Part shown: positions 37,669 through 47,025 of the stretch, in pieces | Position numbering within the stretch: the stretch's first letter is position 1 | Layout of the letters: every line of letters starts with the position of its first letter | Source: Gemmatirosa kalamazoonensis | Lineage (GTDB): Bacteria > Gemmatimonadota > Gemmatimonadetes > Gemmatimonadales > Gemmatimonadaceae | Assembly (NCBI RefSeq): GCF_000522985.1 | Contig: NZ_CP007128.1 | Location: forward strand, 2,774,220 to 2,838,219 | Reading direction: 5' to 3' | Length of the DNA stretch: 64,000 nt | Notes under the pieces: model-generated | Seen by the model: the letters and a program-made list of their open reading frames with translations, nothing else | Told to the model about the DNA's origin: nothing | The model's database searches: none | Position numbers and translations under genes: made by a program

Positions 37669-39096
37669 CTAACGCTCGCCGGCCGCGAGGTGGTCGGCGA
37701 GCCGCAGCGCGAGCGCGACGATCGTGAGCGTGGGGTTCGCGAACCCCGCCGTGGGGAACACCGACGCGCCGGCGACGTAGAGGTTCTCCACGGCGTGCAC
37801 GCGTCCGTCCGCGTCCACGACGCCCTCGCGCGGATCCTCGTGCATGCGCGTGGTGCCCGCGTGGTGGTGCGCGTTCGGGTCGGGCGACGCGTCGTCGCGC
37901 ACGTGCACCCGGCCCAGCGAGGCGAGCCCGCGCGCGACCACCGCGCGGAGCCGCACCAGACGCGCGTGCTCCTCGGTATGCCAGCGCCAGTGCAGCTCCG
38001 GCACGGGGACGCCGTACACGTCGCCGCGGCGGCCGAGCACCACGCGGTTGTCCGCGTGCGGCCGCTGCTCGACGTTCAGCAGCACGGTGAGTCCGTCGTA
38101 CGCGAGCCGGGGCGCGCGCCGGCGCGACCAGCCATGTCCCCCCCGCAGCCATCGCGCGCCCCACTGCCGGATCCGCGGCAGCAGCGTGCCCGACGCGTTC
38201 GGCAGATCGTGCGCGCGCACCGTGTTCGCGTCGAGCGCGAGGCGGCCGAGTATCGTGGTGCCGTCGACGACGTGCGCGTCGTAGAAACCGAGGTCCCGGT
38301 ACGCGCCCGGCCGCGGGAACAGCGTGATCGCCGTGTCGCGCGGATGCTCCATGAAGCCGCGCCCGACCAGTCCCCACGCGTTGCCGAGCCCCGCGCCGTC
38401 GCCCGACGCGAGCAGCAGCCGCGCGTTCTCCACCGCGCCGGCGGCGAGCACGAAGCGCCGCGCGCGCACGAGTCGCCGCACGCCATCGGGCGAGGCCACG
38501 ACGGCGTGGCGTACGCGCCACGCTTCCGTCGCCAGCCGCGTGACCGTGGCGCGCGTGAGCAGCGTCGCGTTGCCGGACTCGCGCAGGCGCTGTAAGGTGG
38601 GCCCCAGCAGCGCCTGACGCGCGCCGAGCTGATACACCCGTGACACGAGCCCATGCCCCTCGAGCTGGACCGGTGCACGCCCCGTCTCGGGGCGCGCCCA
38701 CGACGCCGCGTCATACGCGTATGGCCCCAGGCCGCACAGCGTCTGCGCGCGCTCGTAGTACGGGCGCAGCGTCGCGCCGTCGAACGGCCAGCGGCCGTCG
38801 ACGTCCACCCGGTCGAGCGGCACCCACTTCGCGCCGGGCGCGCCGCGCACGGGGGTGTTCCAGCTCTGCATGGCGCCGCCGACCTGCCGGCGGCGCGTGA
38901 CGCGCAGCCCCGCGTAGCGGTCGCCGACCACGTCGCCGTCGTTCAGCGCGTCGGCCTCGTCATCGGGTTCCTCGGCGCCGCTCTCCAGCAGCACGACCTC
39001 GCGCCCGCGCGCGACGAGCTCGCGCGCGACCACGAGCCCGGCCGGCCCCGCGCCGACGATGCAGACGTCGGTGTCGACCGTCGACGCGTGCGTCAC
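37669..39096 (-). CDS. GMC-type FAD-dependent oxidoreductase
   Basis: FAD enzyme of the glucose-methanol-choline superfamily, 475 residues. The dinucleotide motif VCIVGAGPAGLVVARELVAR opens the protein, LAAGAVENARLLL is the second FAD contact, and the C-terminus has HHHAGTTRMHEDP and FPTAGFANPTLTIVALALRL with the usual His/Asn region. Start is the GTG at 39096. The TAG stop lies in GCCTAAC (37667-37673). It is divergent from the glycosyltransferase gene across only 29 bases. Members oxidise sugars or alcohols; the substrate here is unknown, a glycan sugar being plausible from context. Confidence 0.9.
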   Translation of the reverse strand: MTHASTVDTDVCIVGAGPAGLVVARELVARGREVVLLESGAEEPDDEADALNDGDVVGDRYAGLRVTRRRQVGGAMQSWNTPVRGAPGAKWVPLDRVDVDGRWPFDGATLRPYYERAQTLCGLGPYAYDAASWARPETGRAPVQLEGHGLVSRVYQLGARQALLGPTLQRLRESGNATLLTRATVTRLATEAWRVRHAVVASPDGVRRLVRARRFVLAAGAVENARLLLASGDGAGLGNAWGLVGRGFMEHPRDTAITLFPRPGAYRDLGFYDAHVVDGTTILGRLALDANTVRAHDLPNASGTLLPRIRQWGARWLRGGHGWSRRRAPRLAYDGLTVLLNVEQRPHADNRVVLGRRGDVYGVPVPELHWRWHTEEHARLVRLRAVVARGLASLGRVHVRDDASPDPNAHHHAGTTRMHEDPREGVVDADGRVHAVENLYVAGASVFPTAGFANPTLTIVALALRLADHLAAGER

Positions 39097-39125
39097 GGCG
39101 CGACCACCGGCGTGATCGTTAGGCG

Positions 39126-40031
39126 GTGCCGCGCGTGAGCGAGCGCGCGATCACGGTCGTGGTACCGACCCGCGGACTGCGCGAGCGCGCCGAGCTGCTG
39201 CTCGAGGCGATCGACAGCGTGACGGCGCAACACGGCGTGCGCTGCGTGCCGCTCGTCGTCGTGAACGGCGTGCGCTGCGATCCGGACGTGATGCGCACGC
39301 TGCGCAACGACGCGCGCGTGCGGCTGCTGCTGCGCGACGAGGCCGACCTTCCCGCTGCGCTCCTCGCCGGTCGCGCCGCCGTGGACACGCCGTGGTTCGC
39401 GACGCTCGACGACGACGATCGGCTCGTCGACGGCGCGATGGCGCTGCGGCTCGCCGCGCTGGAGCGGTCGGCGCAGCTCGACGTCGTCGTGACGAACGGC
39501 TTCCGTCACGACGGCGCGTGCTGCGAGCCGAACGTGCCGCCCGACAGCGCCGCGGAGGTGAACGCGGATCCGATTCGCGCGCTGCTGCGTCGCAACTGGC
39601 TTCTCCCCGGCTCGTGGCTCTGTCGGACGGACGCGGTGGGCGTGTCGCTGTTCGCGGGGATGCCGCGCTACCTCGAGTGCACGTGGCTCGCGGTGCGCTT
39701 CGCGACCGAGCACCGCATGCGCTGGCTCGGCGACCCGACGGTAGTCTACCGCGTCGGCAGCCCCTCGGCGGAGTCCCAGTCCGCGGCGTACGTCGGCGGG
39801 CAGATGGACGCGCTCCGCCGGATCCTGTCGCTGCCGCTGCCGGCCGACGTGCGTGCCGCCCTGCGGGAGCGCGTCGCCCACGCCTACCACGATGCGGCCG
39901 TCGACTCGCTGCGCGACGGCGCGCTCGTCGACGCATGGCGCTATCACGCGTGGTCGCTCGTGGGTCGCGGCGGCTGGCACTTCCTGCCGTTCACGCGCCA
40001 TCTCGCGCGCGCATCGCTCGACCGCTCGTGA
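39126..40031 (+). CDS. Family 2 glycosyltransferase
   Basis: GT-A fold glycosyltransferase of 301 residues, cytoplasmic, no TM helix. ITVVVPTRGLRERAELLLEAI is the nucleotide-binding start, FATLDDDDRLVDGAM carries the DxD-type metal site, and YLECTWLAVRF precedes the C-terminal helices. Start is GTG at 39126, directly after a GTTAGGC word; GTG at 39135 is possible. Its stop overlaps the GTG of the following phosphodiesterase (GTGA), so both are probably coupled. Donor and acceptor are unknown. Confidence 0.88.
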   Translation: MPRVSERAITVVVPTRGLRERAELLLEAIDSVTAQHGVRCVPLVVVNGVRCDPDVMRTLRNDARVRLLLRDEADLPAALLAGRAAVDTPWFATLDDDDRLVDGAMALRLAALERSAQLDVVVTNGFRHDGACCEPNVPPDSAAEVNADPIRALLRRNWLLPGSWLCRTDAVGVSLFAGMPRYLECTWLAVRFATEHRMRWLGDPTVVYRVGSPSAESQSAAYVGGQMDALRRILSLPLPADVRAALRERVAHAYHDAAVDSLRDGALVDAWRYHAWSLVGRGGWHFLPFTRHLARASLDRS

Positions 40032-41656
40032 CCCGCGACACCGAGCGCCCGCCGGCGCGGCTCGTGGTGCTCGGCGTCGATGCCGCGTCGCCCGAGCTGC
40101 TCGACCGGTGGATCGGCGACGGCACGCTCCCGAACCTGCGCGCGCTCGCCGAACGCGGGCTGGTGGCGCGCACGCGCGGCGTGGAGGGATTCTTCATCGG
40201 GTCGACGTGGCCGTCGGCGTACACCGGCACGAGCCCCGCGAAGCACGGCGTGCACTACCTGCTGCAGCTCGTGCCGGGCACGTACGCGCTGCACCGCGTG
40301 GCCGACGCGGCGTTCGTCACGCGGGAGCCGTTCTGGCGCGCGGTGAGCCGGGCGGGCATGCGCGTCGCGGTGCTCGATGTGCCGCTCACGCGACTGGACG
40401 AGTCGCTGAACGGCGTCCAGGTGGTGGAGTGGGGCGGGCACGACGCGCTGTACGGCTTCCGCACGCATCCACGGGAGCTCGCGCGAGAGCTGACGTCGCG
40501 GCACGGGTCGCACCCGTTAGGCCCGTCGTGCGACGGCGCACGCCGCTCGGCCGACGACTACGCGGCGCTCGTCGAGCGGCTGACGCTCGGCGCGCGGCGC
40601 AAGGGAGAATGGACGCGCGAGCTGCTCGCGCGCGGCGGGTGGGATCTGTTCGTCCAGGTCTTCACCGAGGCGCACTGCGCGGGACACCAGTGCTGGCACC
40701 TGCACGACGCCGCGCATCCCGCGCACGATCCCGCCGTCGTCGCGCGCACCGGCGATCCGCTCGAGCGCGTGTACCGCGCCGTCGACGACGCGTTGGGCGA
40801 CGTGTTGGCCGCGGCCGGCACCGACACGCACGTCGTCGTGTTCTCGGCGCACGGCATGTCGCACTGGTTCGGCGCCCAGTTCCTGCTCCGGGAGATCCTG
40901 CTGCGGCTCAGCGTCACCGTGGCGGACCGATCGCGCGAGCGGGGTGCGCCGTCGCTCGCGCGCCGGCTGTGGCACGCGCTGCCCGAGGTCGTGCGTCGCC
41001 CGGTGCGCGCGCTGCTCCGCGCGGTGCGTCCGACGCCGCCGACCCACGCGATCCCGTCGCTCGCGTTCGACCCCGCGCGCAGCCGGTGCTTCCCGCTGAA
41101 CAACGGGCTCGCCGTCGGCGGCATCCGGCTCAACCTCGTCGGGCGCGAGCCGCAGGGCGTGCTGCGGCCCGGCGCCGAGGCGCAGGCGTTCTGCGACGAG
41201 CTCGCGGCGGATCTGCTCGCGATCGTCGACGAGCGCACCGGTGCGCCGCTCGTGCGCCGCGTGCTGCGCACCGACGACCTGTACGCCGGCGAGGCGCGCG
41301 ATGCGCTCCCCGACCTGCTCGTCGAGTGGAGCGACGACGTGCCCACGGGGAGCACGGCGCTCGCCGGCGGCGCCGCGGCGCGGGTGCGCGCGCGCTCGCC
41401 GAAGATCGGCGTGGTGGAGGGCGCGAACGACTACGGGCGCACCGGCGAGCACCGTCCCGGCGGGTGGCTCCTCGCGGCGGGACCGGGGATCGCGCCGGGC
41501 CGCCTCGATCGCGTGCTCTCCCCGTACGATCTCGCGCCGACGCTCACCGCCATGCTCGGCGTCGAGCTGCCCGACAGCGACGGCGCGCCGGTGCCCGAGA
41601 TCGTGCGCCGCGACGCGTGGAGCACCGAGTCGTCATCCCGGCTTTCGCCGGGATGA
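40028..41656 (+). CDS. Alkaline-phosphatase-superfamily type I phosphodiesterase
   Basis: A 542-residue hydrolase. LVVLGVDAASPELLDRW gives the first metal Asp, GSTWPSAYTGTSPAKHG the nucleophile Thr/Ser region (IGSTWPS), FTEAHCAGHQCW the second metal His site and VVFSAHGMSHWFG the last metal ligands. These fit the nucleotide pyrophosphatase/phosphodiesterase branch. No signal peptide is visible. The gene overlaps the GT2 stop by four bases. Its last residues (SSRLSPG) are encoded by a short hairpin that also contains the stop. It may act on a lipid-linked or nucleotide-sugar phosphate, an inference from its partner. Confidence 0.87.
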   Translation: MTRDTERPPARLVVLGVDAASPELLDRWIGDGTLPNLRALAERGLVARTRGVEGFFIGSTWPSAYTGTSPAKHGVHYLLQLVPGTYALHRVADAAFVTREPFWRAVSRAGMRVAVLDVPLTRLDESLNGVQVVEWGGHDALYGFRTHPRELARELTSRHGSHPLGPSCDGARRSADDYAALVERLTLGARRKGEWTRELLARGGWDLFVQVFTEAHCAGHQCWHLHDAAHPAHDPAVVARTGDPLERVYRAVDDALGDVLAAAGTDTHVVVFSAHGMSHWFGAQFLLREILLRLSVTVADRSRERGAPSLARRLWHALPEVVRRPVRALLRAVRPTPPTHAIPSLAFDPARSRCFPLNNGLAVGGIRLNLVGREPQGVLRPGAEAQAFCDELAADLLAIVDERTGAPLVRRVLRTDDLYAGEARDALPDLLVEWSDDVPTGSTALAGGAAARVRARSPKIGVVEGANDYGRTGEHRPGGWLLAAGPGIAPGRLDRVLSPYDLAPTLTAMLGVELPDSDGAPVPEIVRRDAWSTESSSRLSPG

Positions 41657-41658
41657 CG
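41631..41658. repeat. 11-bp hairpin CGTCATCCCGG / CCGGGATGACG
   Basis: Perfect arms 41631-41641 and 41648-41658 with loop CTTTCG. It contains the last codons and the TGA of the phosphodiesterase gene and lies ahead of a convergent stop. Similar GTCATCCCGGCGAAAGCC-type words are common as intergenic repeats in many bacteria, so this is probably another repeat-derived terminator. Confidence 0.8.
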
Positions 41659-41678
41659 ATACGCGGAGCGACCGCCGC

Positions 41679-42587
41679 CTAACGCTGCGAGTGCCCGCCG
41701 ACGGCGGCGCCGAGCACGCTGCCCGCCACGGCGCCCATGATGCCGCCGCGCGCGCCGCCCCCGATGACCGCGCCGAGCACCGCGCCCGACGCCGCGCCGA
41801 GCACGGCGCCCTTGCCGGCCGACGAGCGGCGCCGGGTCGGAGCGGGCGAGGCCGTCGTCGTCGTCGTCGTGTCCGGCGCCGCGCTCGCGACGGTGGTCGT
41901 CGGCGCGCTCGCGCCGTCGGCCCGTGCGGCGGGCGCGGCAGTCGTCGACACACCGTCCACGCGCGCGGTCTCGCCGGCGCTCACGGTGGGCGCGGGCGGA
42001 ACGCGGCGGGCGGGGGCGCTGGCGACGCGCGTGACGCGTGCGGGCGTACCGCGCGCGGGCATACCGCGCGCGGGCATACCGCGGGCGGCTGTGCCGAGGG
42101 CGGGCGTGCGACGAACCGCGCGCACCGTCGCGCGCTTCACCTCATGACTGACCGCCGTCGCGGGCACGGGCACGGCGCGGGGCGCCGCAGCGACGGTTTC
42201 CGGGGCGAGCAGCGCCAGCCGCTGGCGGGCCTGCTCGGCGAGCGGCCCGCGGGGGGCGAGCGCGAGGTACCGGCGGTAGCCGAGCTCCGCGTACGCGGCG
42301 AGGCCGAGCGCGAGGCTCCGGTCGGCGATGCGGGCCACGAGCGCGGCGTCGGTGTCGGCGACCGTCACCGCCCCGGCGAGGCTCCCCTCCGCGGTCGCGG
42401 TGTCGCCGGTGGTCACGGCGCCCCGGGCCTCGTCGAGCAGCTCGTCCACGCGCGTGCTCGGGACGGCGGCCACCGCCGTGTCCGGCCGGAGCATCGATGC
42501 GTCGTGGTCGAGGGGCGCGACGTCGGACTTGCGGTCGCAGCCGGCGGCCATGGCGAGAACGACGAGCACGGACAAGCGACGATGCAT
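41679..42587 (-). CDS. Lipoprotein with repeat region and C-terminal glycine zipper
   Basis: A 302-residue predicted lipoprotein. The ATG at 42587 gives MHRRLSVLVVLAMAAGC with lipobox MAAGC. Residues about 40-140 are helical and TPR-like (AELGYRRYLALAPRGPLAEQ), followed by a basic/Pro region with three tandem ARGMP-type units encoded by 15-bp DNA repeats near 42040-42085. A Thr/Ala linker and a C-terminal glycine zipper follow (GAVLGAASGAVLGAVIGGGA), of the type that inserts in or spans membranes. It shares the helical domain with the next upstream lipoprotein. Stop TAG lies in GCCTAAC. Function unknown. Confidence 0.78.
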   Translation of the reverse strand: MHRRLSVLVVLAMAAGCDRKSDVAPLDHDASMLRPDTAVAAVPSTRVDELLDEARGAVTTGDTATAEGSLAGAVTVADTDAALVARIADRSLALGLAAYAELGYRRYLALAPRGPLAEQARQRLALLAPETVAAAPRAVPVPATAVSHEVKRATVRAVRRTPALGTAARGMPARGMPARGTPARVTRVASAPARRVPPAPTVSAGETARVDGVSTTAAPAARADGASAPTTTVASAAPDTTTTTTASPAPTRRRSSAGKGAVLGAASGAVLGAVIGGGARGGIMGAVAGSVLGAAVGGHSQR

Positions 42588-42678
42588 GCGTGGCTCCGGA
42601 AAAGGGGCAACGTGCATCCGCCGGCGATCTCGCTACCGGGGGATACGTAGTTCTACCCCCGGGCCAATCAGATGTTTC

Positions 42679-43182
42679 CTAACGGCGAGGACGATGGGGC
42701 TTCGCGGCAGGATGGTGCGCGCCGGTCGGCGCGCTGTCCGTCGCGGGCTCGACCTCGCCCGTCGCCACGAGCTGCTCGACGCCGAGCGGGTCGACGATGC
42801 GCGCGCGCATCGGGCCGGACACGAGCGCGAGCAGCCGGGTCCGCACGGAGTCCGCGACCGGGCTCGTCGGGGCGAGCGCGAGGTAGCGACGATAGGCGCG
42901 GGCCGCCGTGCCGACGTCGTCGAGCCGGTCGGCGAGCCGGGCCACGCGGTACGCCACGTCCGGGCTCGGCGTCGGCTGGCCGTAGGCGGAGGCGAGCGCG
43001 GCGCGGGCGATGTCGGGCTTGCCGTGCGCCATGGCGGTGTCCGCGGCGTCCAGCAGCGACGCGGCCCGCTGTCCGGCGGGATCGGGAATGATGCGAACCG
43101 CCGGCTCCCCGTCGCGCCACGTGCAGGCGGCGATGGCGATCGTGGCGACGGCGAGCACGATCGGGGGGAGAGTGCTGCGCAT
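42679..43182 (-). CDS. TPR-like lipoprotein, paralogue of its neighbour
   Basis: A 167-residue lipoprotein (signal MRSTLPPIVLAVATIAIAAC). The helical region ARAYRRYLALAPTSPVADSVRTRLLAL closely resembles the neighbour's YRRYLALAPRGPLAEQARQRLAL, so the two arose by duplication; this one lacks the glycine zipper and ends with a basic tail (HHPAAKPHRPRR). It is transcribed in the same direction, 91 bases ahead of its partner, and is divergent from leuS. Function unknown. Confidence 0.78.
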   Translation of the reverse strand: MRSTLPPIVLAVATIAIAACTWRDGEPAVRIIPDPAGQRAASLLDAADTAMAHGKPDIARAALASAYGQPTPSPDVAYRVARLADRLDDVGTAARAYRRYLALAPTSPVADSVRTRLLALVSGPMRARIVDPLGVEQLVATGEVEPATDSAPTGAHHPAAKPHRPRR

Positions 43183-43327
43183 GAGAAGCTCTCGCGAGAC
43201 GACGAGCGGGCGAGGGGCATCTCACGTACCATCGGGAACGTCTGGCGCGGAAAACGGTGCGCGTGGCGACCGCCTCGTAGCCGGACTCGCTAGATTCCGT
43301 GGACCATTCCGACCCCGCAGCCGCTCC

Positions 43328-45856
43328 ATGACCGTCCCCATCGAGTCCCCGCACGCCCCGTCGCCGGCCGACCAGCCGGCGCCGTACGATCCGTCCGCTG
43401 TCGAGCGGAAGTGGCAGCAGCGCTGGCAGGAGCGCGGCACGAACCGCGTCGACCTGTCGGGCGGCGAGCGCCCGTACTACCAGCTCATGATGTTCCCGTA
43501 CCCCTCGGCCGAGGGGCTCCACGTCGGGAACCTGTTCGCGTTCACGGGTGCGGACATCCAGGGGCGTCACCAGCGGCAGCTCGGCCACACGGTGTTCGAG
43601 CCGCTCGGCTTCGACGCGTTCGGGATCCACTCGGAGAACTTCGCCCTGAAGATGGGCGTGCATCCGGCGGAGATGACGCCGCGCAACGTGGCGAACTTCC
43701 GGCGGCAGCTGGAGCGCGCGGGGCTCATGGTCGACTGGCGCTATGTCGTCGACACGAGCCGACCCGACTACTACAAGTGGACCCAGTGGGTCTTCCTGCA
43801 GCTGCTGGAGAAGGGCCTCGCGTACAAGAAGCGCGCGGCCGTGAACTGGTGCCCGAAGGACAAGACCGTGCTCGCGAACGAGCAGGTGATCGCCGGCGCA
43901 TGCGAGCGGTGCGGCACGCCGGTCGAGCAGCGGCTGCTGGAGCAGTGGTTCTTCCGTATCACCGCGTACGCCGAGCGGCTGCTGAACGATCTGGACTGGC
44001 TCGACTGGTCGGAGACGACGAAGACCGCGCAGCGGAACTGGATCGGCAAGAGCGAGGGCGCGCGCGTCGACTTCCTCGTGCCTAACGACGGCGACACGAC
44101 GGCGGAGGAGGAGGCGGGCGCGAGCGACAACCCGATGGTGATGACGGGCACGCCGATCACCGTGTTCACGACGCGCCCCGACACGATCTTCGGCGCGACG
44201 TACCTCGTGCTCGCGCCCGAGCACCCGCTGGTGGAGCGCATCACGGCGCCGGCCCAGCGCGCGGCCGTCGACGACTACCGCGTGCGCGCCGGCCGGAAGG
44301 ACCTCGTCGCGCGCAAGTCGGCCGTCTCCGCGAAGGAGAAGACCGGCGTGTTCACCGGCGCGTACGCGCACAACCCGGCGACGAACGCGCTCATCCCCGT
44401 GTGGGTCGCCGACTACGTGCTGATGGACTACGGCACGGGCGCGATCATGGCCGTCCCGGGTCACGACGAGCGCGACTTCGAGTTCGCGACGCAGTTCGCG
44501 CTGCCGATCGTGCGCGTGGTCGCGGGCCCCGACGGCGACGCCGACGCGCCGCTCACGGAGGCCTACACCGACGACGAGCAGGGTCGCCTGGTGAACTCGG
44601 GCCGCTTCGACGGGCTGTCGGTGCCGGAAGGCATCCGAGCGATCTCGGCGTGGCTGGAGGAGATGGGGCAGGGGAAGGCGGTGACGAACTACCGCCTGCA
44701 CGACTGGACCATCTCGCGCCAGCGCTACTGGGGCCCGCCGATCCCGGTCATCTACTGCGACACGTGCGGCACGGTGCCGGTGCCCGTCGATCAGCTGCCG
44801 GTGGAGCTGCCGCTCACGCAGGACTTCAAGCCCGACGACAGCGGGGTGTCGCCGCTCGCGCGCGTGAAGGAGTGGTACGAGGTGCCGTGCCCGAAGTGCG
44901 GCGCGTTAGGCCGGCGCGAGACCGACGTGAGCGACACGTTCCTCGACAGCGCATGGTACTTCCTGCGCTACCCGAGCGCGGACCGCGACGACGTGCCGTT
45001 CGATCCGGCGCTCACGAAGAAGTGGCTGCCGGTGAACAGCTACATCGGCGGCAACGAGCACGCGGTCCTGCACCTGCTGTACTCGCGCTTCGTCACGATG
45101 GTGCTGCACGACATGGGGCACGTCGACTTCGACGAGCCGTTCACCAAGTTCCGCGCGCACGGGCTGCTGATCCGCGACGGCGCGAAGATGTCGAAGTCGA
45201 AGGGCAACGTGGTGAACCCGGACGAGTACGTGGAGAAGTGGGGGGCCGACACGCTCCGCACGTATCTCATGTTCCTCGGTCCCTACGAGGAGGGCGGCGA
45301 CTTCCGCGACGCGAGCATCAGCGGCGTGCGGCGGTTCCTCGACCGCCTGTGGGCGAGCGTGCGCGACATGACGACCGAGACCGCGCCGGATCCGGCGGTG
45401 CTGCGCAAGCTGCACCAGACGATCCGCAAGGTCGGCGACGACATCCCGCGGCTGTCGTACAACACGGCGATCGCGGCGATGATGGAGTACATGAAGACGC
45501 TGCGCTTCAACGAGCGCACGCCGCACCGCGACGAGGTGATGCCGCTGGTGCAGCTCGTCGCGCCGTTCGCGCCGCACCTCGCGGAGGAGCTGTGGGAGCG
45601 CGGCACGGGCGACGCCAGGAGCGTGTTCGACGCCGGCTGGCCGGTGTTCGATGCGGCGCTCGCCGCCGAGGACGAGATCGAGCTCGCGGTGCAGGTGAAC
45701 GGGAAGCTGCGCGGCCGCATCCGCGTGCTGAAGGAGATCGCGCAGGCGGATGCGCTGGCCGCCGCGCTGCGCGAGGAGAACATCGCGAAGTTCGTGACGG
45801 GGGAGCCGAAGAAGGTCATCTTCGTCCCCGGACGGCTGCTCAACGTCGTCGTGTGA
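43328..45856 (+). CDS. leuS: Leucyl-tRNA synthetase
   Basis: Class I aminoacyl-tRNA synthetase charging tRNA-Leu, 842 residues. The HIGH motif appears as PYPSAEGLHVGNL near residue 57, the CP1 editing domain as MTGTPITVFTTRPDTIFGATYLVLAPEH and later MAVPGHDERDFEFA, and the KMSKS loop as AKMSKSKGNVVNPDEYV. Zinc-type Cys pairs occur in CERCG and CPKCG. The ATG at 43328 gives the usual short N-terminus before YDPSAVERKWQQRW. Two GTTAGGC/GCCTAAC words lie inside (44080, 44905). It is monocistronic. Confidence 0.98.
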   Translation: MTVPIESPHAPSPADQPAPYDPSAVERKWQQRWQERGTNRVDLSGGERPYYQLMMFPYPSAEGLHVGNLFAFTGADIQGRHQRQLGHTVFEPLGFDAFGIHSENFALKMGVHPAEMTPRNVANFRRQLERAGLMVDWRYVVDTSRPDYYKWTQWVFLQLLEKGLAYKKRAAVNWCPKDKTVLANEQVIAGACERCGTPVEQRLLEQWFFRITAYAERLLNDLDWLDWSETTKTAQRNWIGKSEGARVDFLVPNDGDTTAEEEAGASDNPMVMTGTPITVFTTRPDTIFGATYLVLAPEHPLVERITAPAQRAAVDDYRVRAGRKDLVARKSAVSAKEKTGVFTGAYAHNPATNALIPVWVADYVLMDYGTGAIMAVPGHDERDFEFATQFALPIVRVVAGPDGDADAPLTEAYTDDEQGRLVNSGRFDGLSVPEGIRAISAWLEEMGQGKAVTNYRLHDWTISRQRYWGPPIPVIYCDTCGTVPVPVDQLPVELPLTQDFKPDDSGVSPLARVKEWYEVPCPKCGALGRRETDVSDTFLDSAWYFLRYPSADRDDVPFDPALTKKWLPVNSYIGGNEHAVLHLLYSRFVTMVLHDMGHVDFDEPFTKFRAHGLLIRDGAKMSKSKGNVVNPDEYVEKWGADTLRTYLMFLGPYEEGGDFRDASISGVRRFLDRLWASVRDMTTETAPDPAVLRKLHQTIRKVGDDIPRLSYNTAIAAMMEYMKTLRFNERTPHRDEVMPLVQLVAPFAPHLAEELWERGTGDARSVFDAGWPVFDAALAAEDEIELAVQVNGKLRGRIRVLKEIAQADALAAALREENIAKFVTGEPKKVIFVPGRLLNVVV

Positions 45857-45914
45857 CGACGGCCGAGCGGTCGAGTGCCGCGGCGGGTACGGGCTCGCCC
45901 CGCCGCGGCGCCGG

Positions 45915-46793
45915 TCATGGCTTCGGCGGCTCCTTCACGTTGACCGCGGGTTTGACGAGGCTCGGTCGCTGCGCGACCACGGGCTTCGGCGTCCAGAACG
46001 CGGGATCGCTCGCGACCATCCCCTCGGGGGCATAGCTCATCTTCGGGTTGAACATGAGCGTCTCCACCTCGCGCGAGATCACGGCGTCCGACGTCAGCTT
46101 GTCGTAGCGCGCGCGCTGCTCCATGGACATCGCCGCCCGCACCTTCGACGCATTCGCCGAGCGCGCGTCCATCTCCGCCATCGACCGGAACGGACGGATC
46201 ACCATGTACGTCGGCGTGGTGACGCCCTGCACGATCTCGTAGACGGCCGTGCCGTGCTCGAGGCCGGCTCTGGCGTACGCCGCGACGAGCGCGCCGCGCA
46301 TCTCCATCCAATCTGCGGTGTGCCCGGGACGCAGCCGGTACGTGGTGATCACGAACCCGCGCATCTTTCCGATATCCAGGGGCGCGCCGGGCGGGCCGGA
46401 GTCCGGACGGAGCTCGGCGAGGAAGGTCCGCGCGCCCGAGAGCATCTCGCCGTCCGCCGCCGAGAGCCGCTGCAGCTCGGCGCTGAGCCCCGGCGCCTTC
46501 GCGATCTCCTGGTCGTATGCTTCGAGCGTCGCGTAGTCCGGCACGGCCGTCATGAACCAGGCTTCCTGCCCGCCGGTGCTCGTCGTGGCGGCGAGATAGT
46601 GGTTCTTCGTCGCGGCCCTGCGGAACGCTGCCGGCCACTGCGCCTCGATCGTTTCGTGCGCGGACCCTTTGCCGACCTTCACATCCTCGCGGAAGATCTG
46701 CAGGATGACGGGCGGGCCCGCGGGCTGAGCGTGCAGCGGGAGTGCGGGGAGCAGGCACCCGGCGATCGCGAGCAACGTCAGTCGAGGACGCAT
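45915..46793 (-). CDS. Secreted protein of unknown function, repeated ferredoxin-like (NIPSNAP-like) fold possible
   Basis: A 292-residue exported protein. The ATG at 46793, preceded by GGAGGA, gives MRPRLTLLAIAGCLLPALPLHAQ, a signal peptide cleaved after HAQ. Two similar halves are visible: VILQIFREDVKVGKGSAHET with AWFMTAVPDYATLEAYDQ, and FVITTYRLRPGHTADWMEM with YMVIRPFRSMAEMD. This suggests a duplicated dimeric alpha-beta barrel. The C-terminus is Lys/Pro-rich. No catalytic residues are recognised. It is convergent with leuS and divergent from the PDZ gene; 46794-47025 shows no further feature. Confidence 0.75.
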   Translation of the reverse strand: MRPRLTLLAIAGCLLPALPLHAQPAGPPVILQIFREDVKVGKGSAHETIEAQWPAAFRRAATKNHYLAATTSTGGQEAWFMTAVPDYATLEAYDQEIAKAPGLSAELQRLSAADGEMLSGARTFLAELRPDSGPPGAPLDIGKMRGFVITTYRLRPGHTADWMEMRGALVAAYARAGLEHGTAVYEIVQGVTTPTYMVIRPFRSMAEMDARSANASKVRAAMSMEQRARYDKLTSDAVISREVETLMFNPKMSYAPEGMVASDPAFWTPKPVVAQRPSLVKPAVNVKEPPKP

Positions 46794-47025
46794 GGATCCT
46801 CCGTCTTGCATTGCCCGCTCGGCCCCGAGAATGGACGGGGGCGTCCGAAGATGGGCGATCACGGCGGGACCGTGAGCGGGTGTGGGGACATGCCACCCTC
46901 CGGTGCCCCTGTCAAGGAAGCCGCTACATCGCAGGGGGCGGCGCGGCGAGGTCTGGTCGGCAACCCTCCCCGCACGCCGGCGTGTCCTACCGGGTGAACC
47001 ACCCCTTCCTGGAGACACCCCGACG

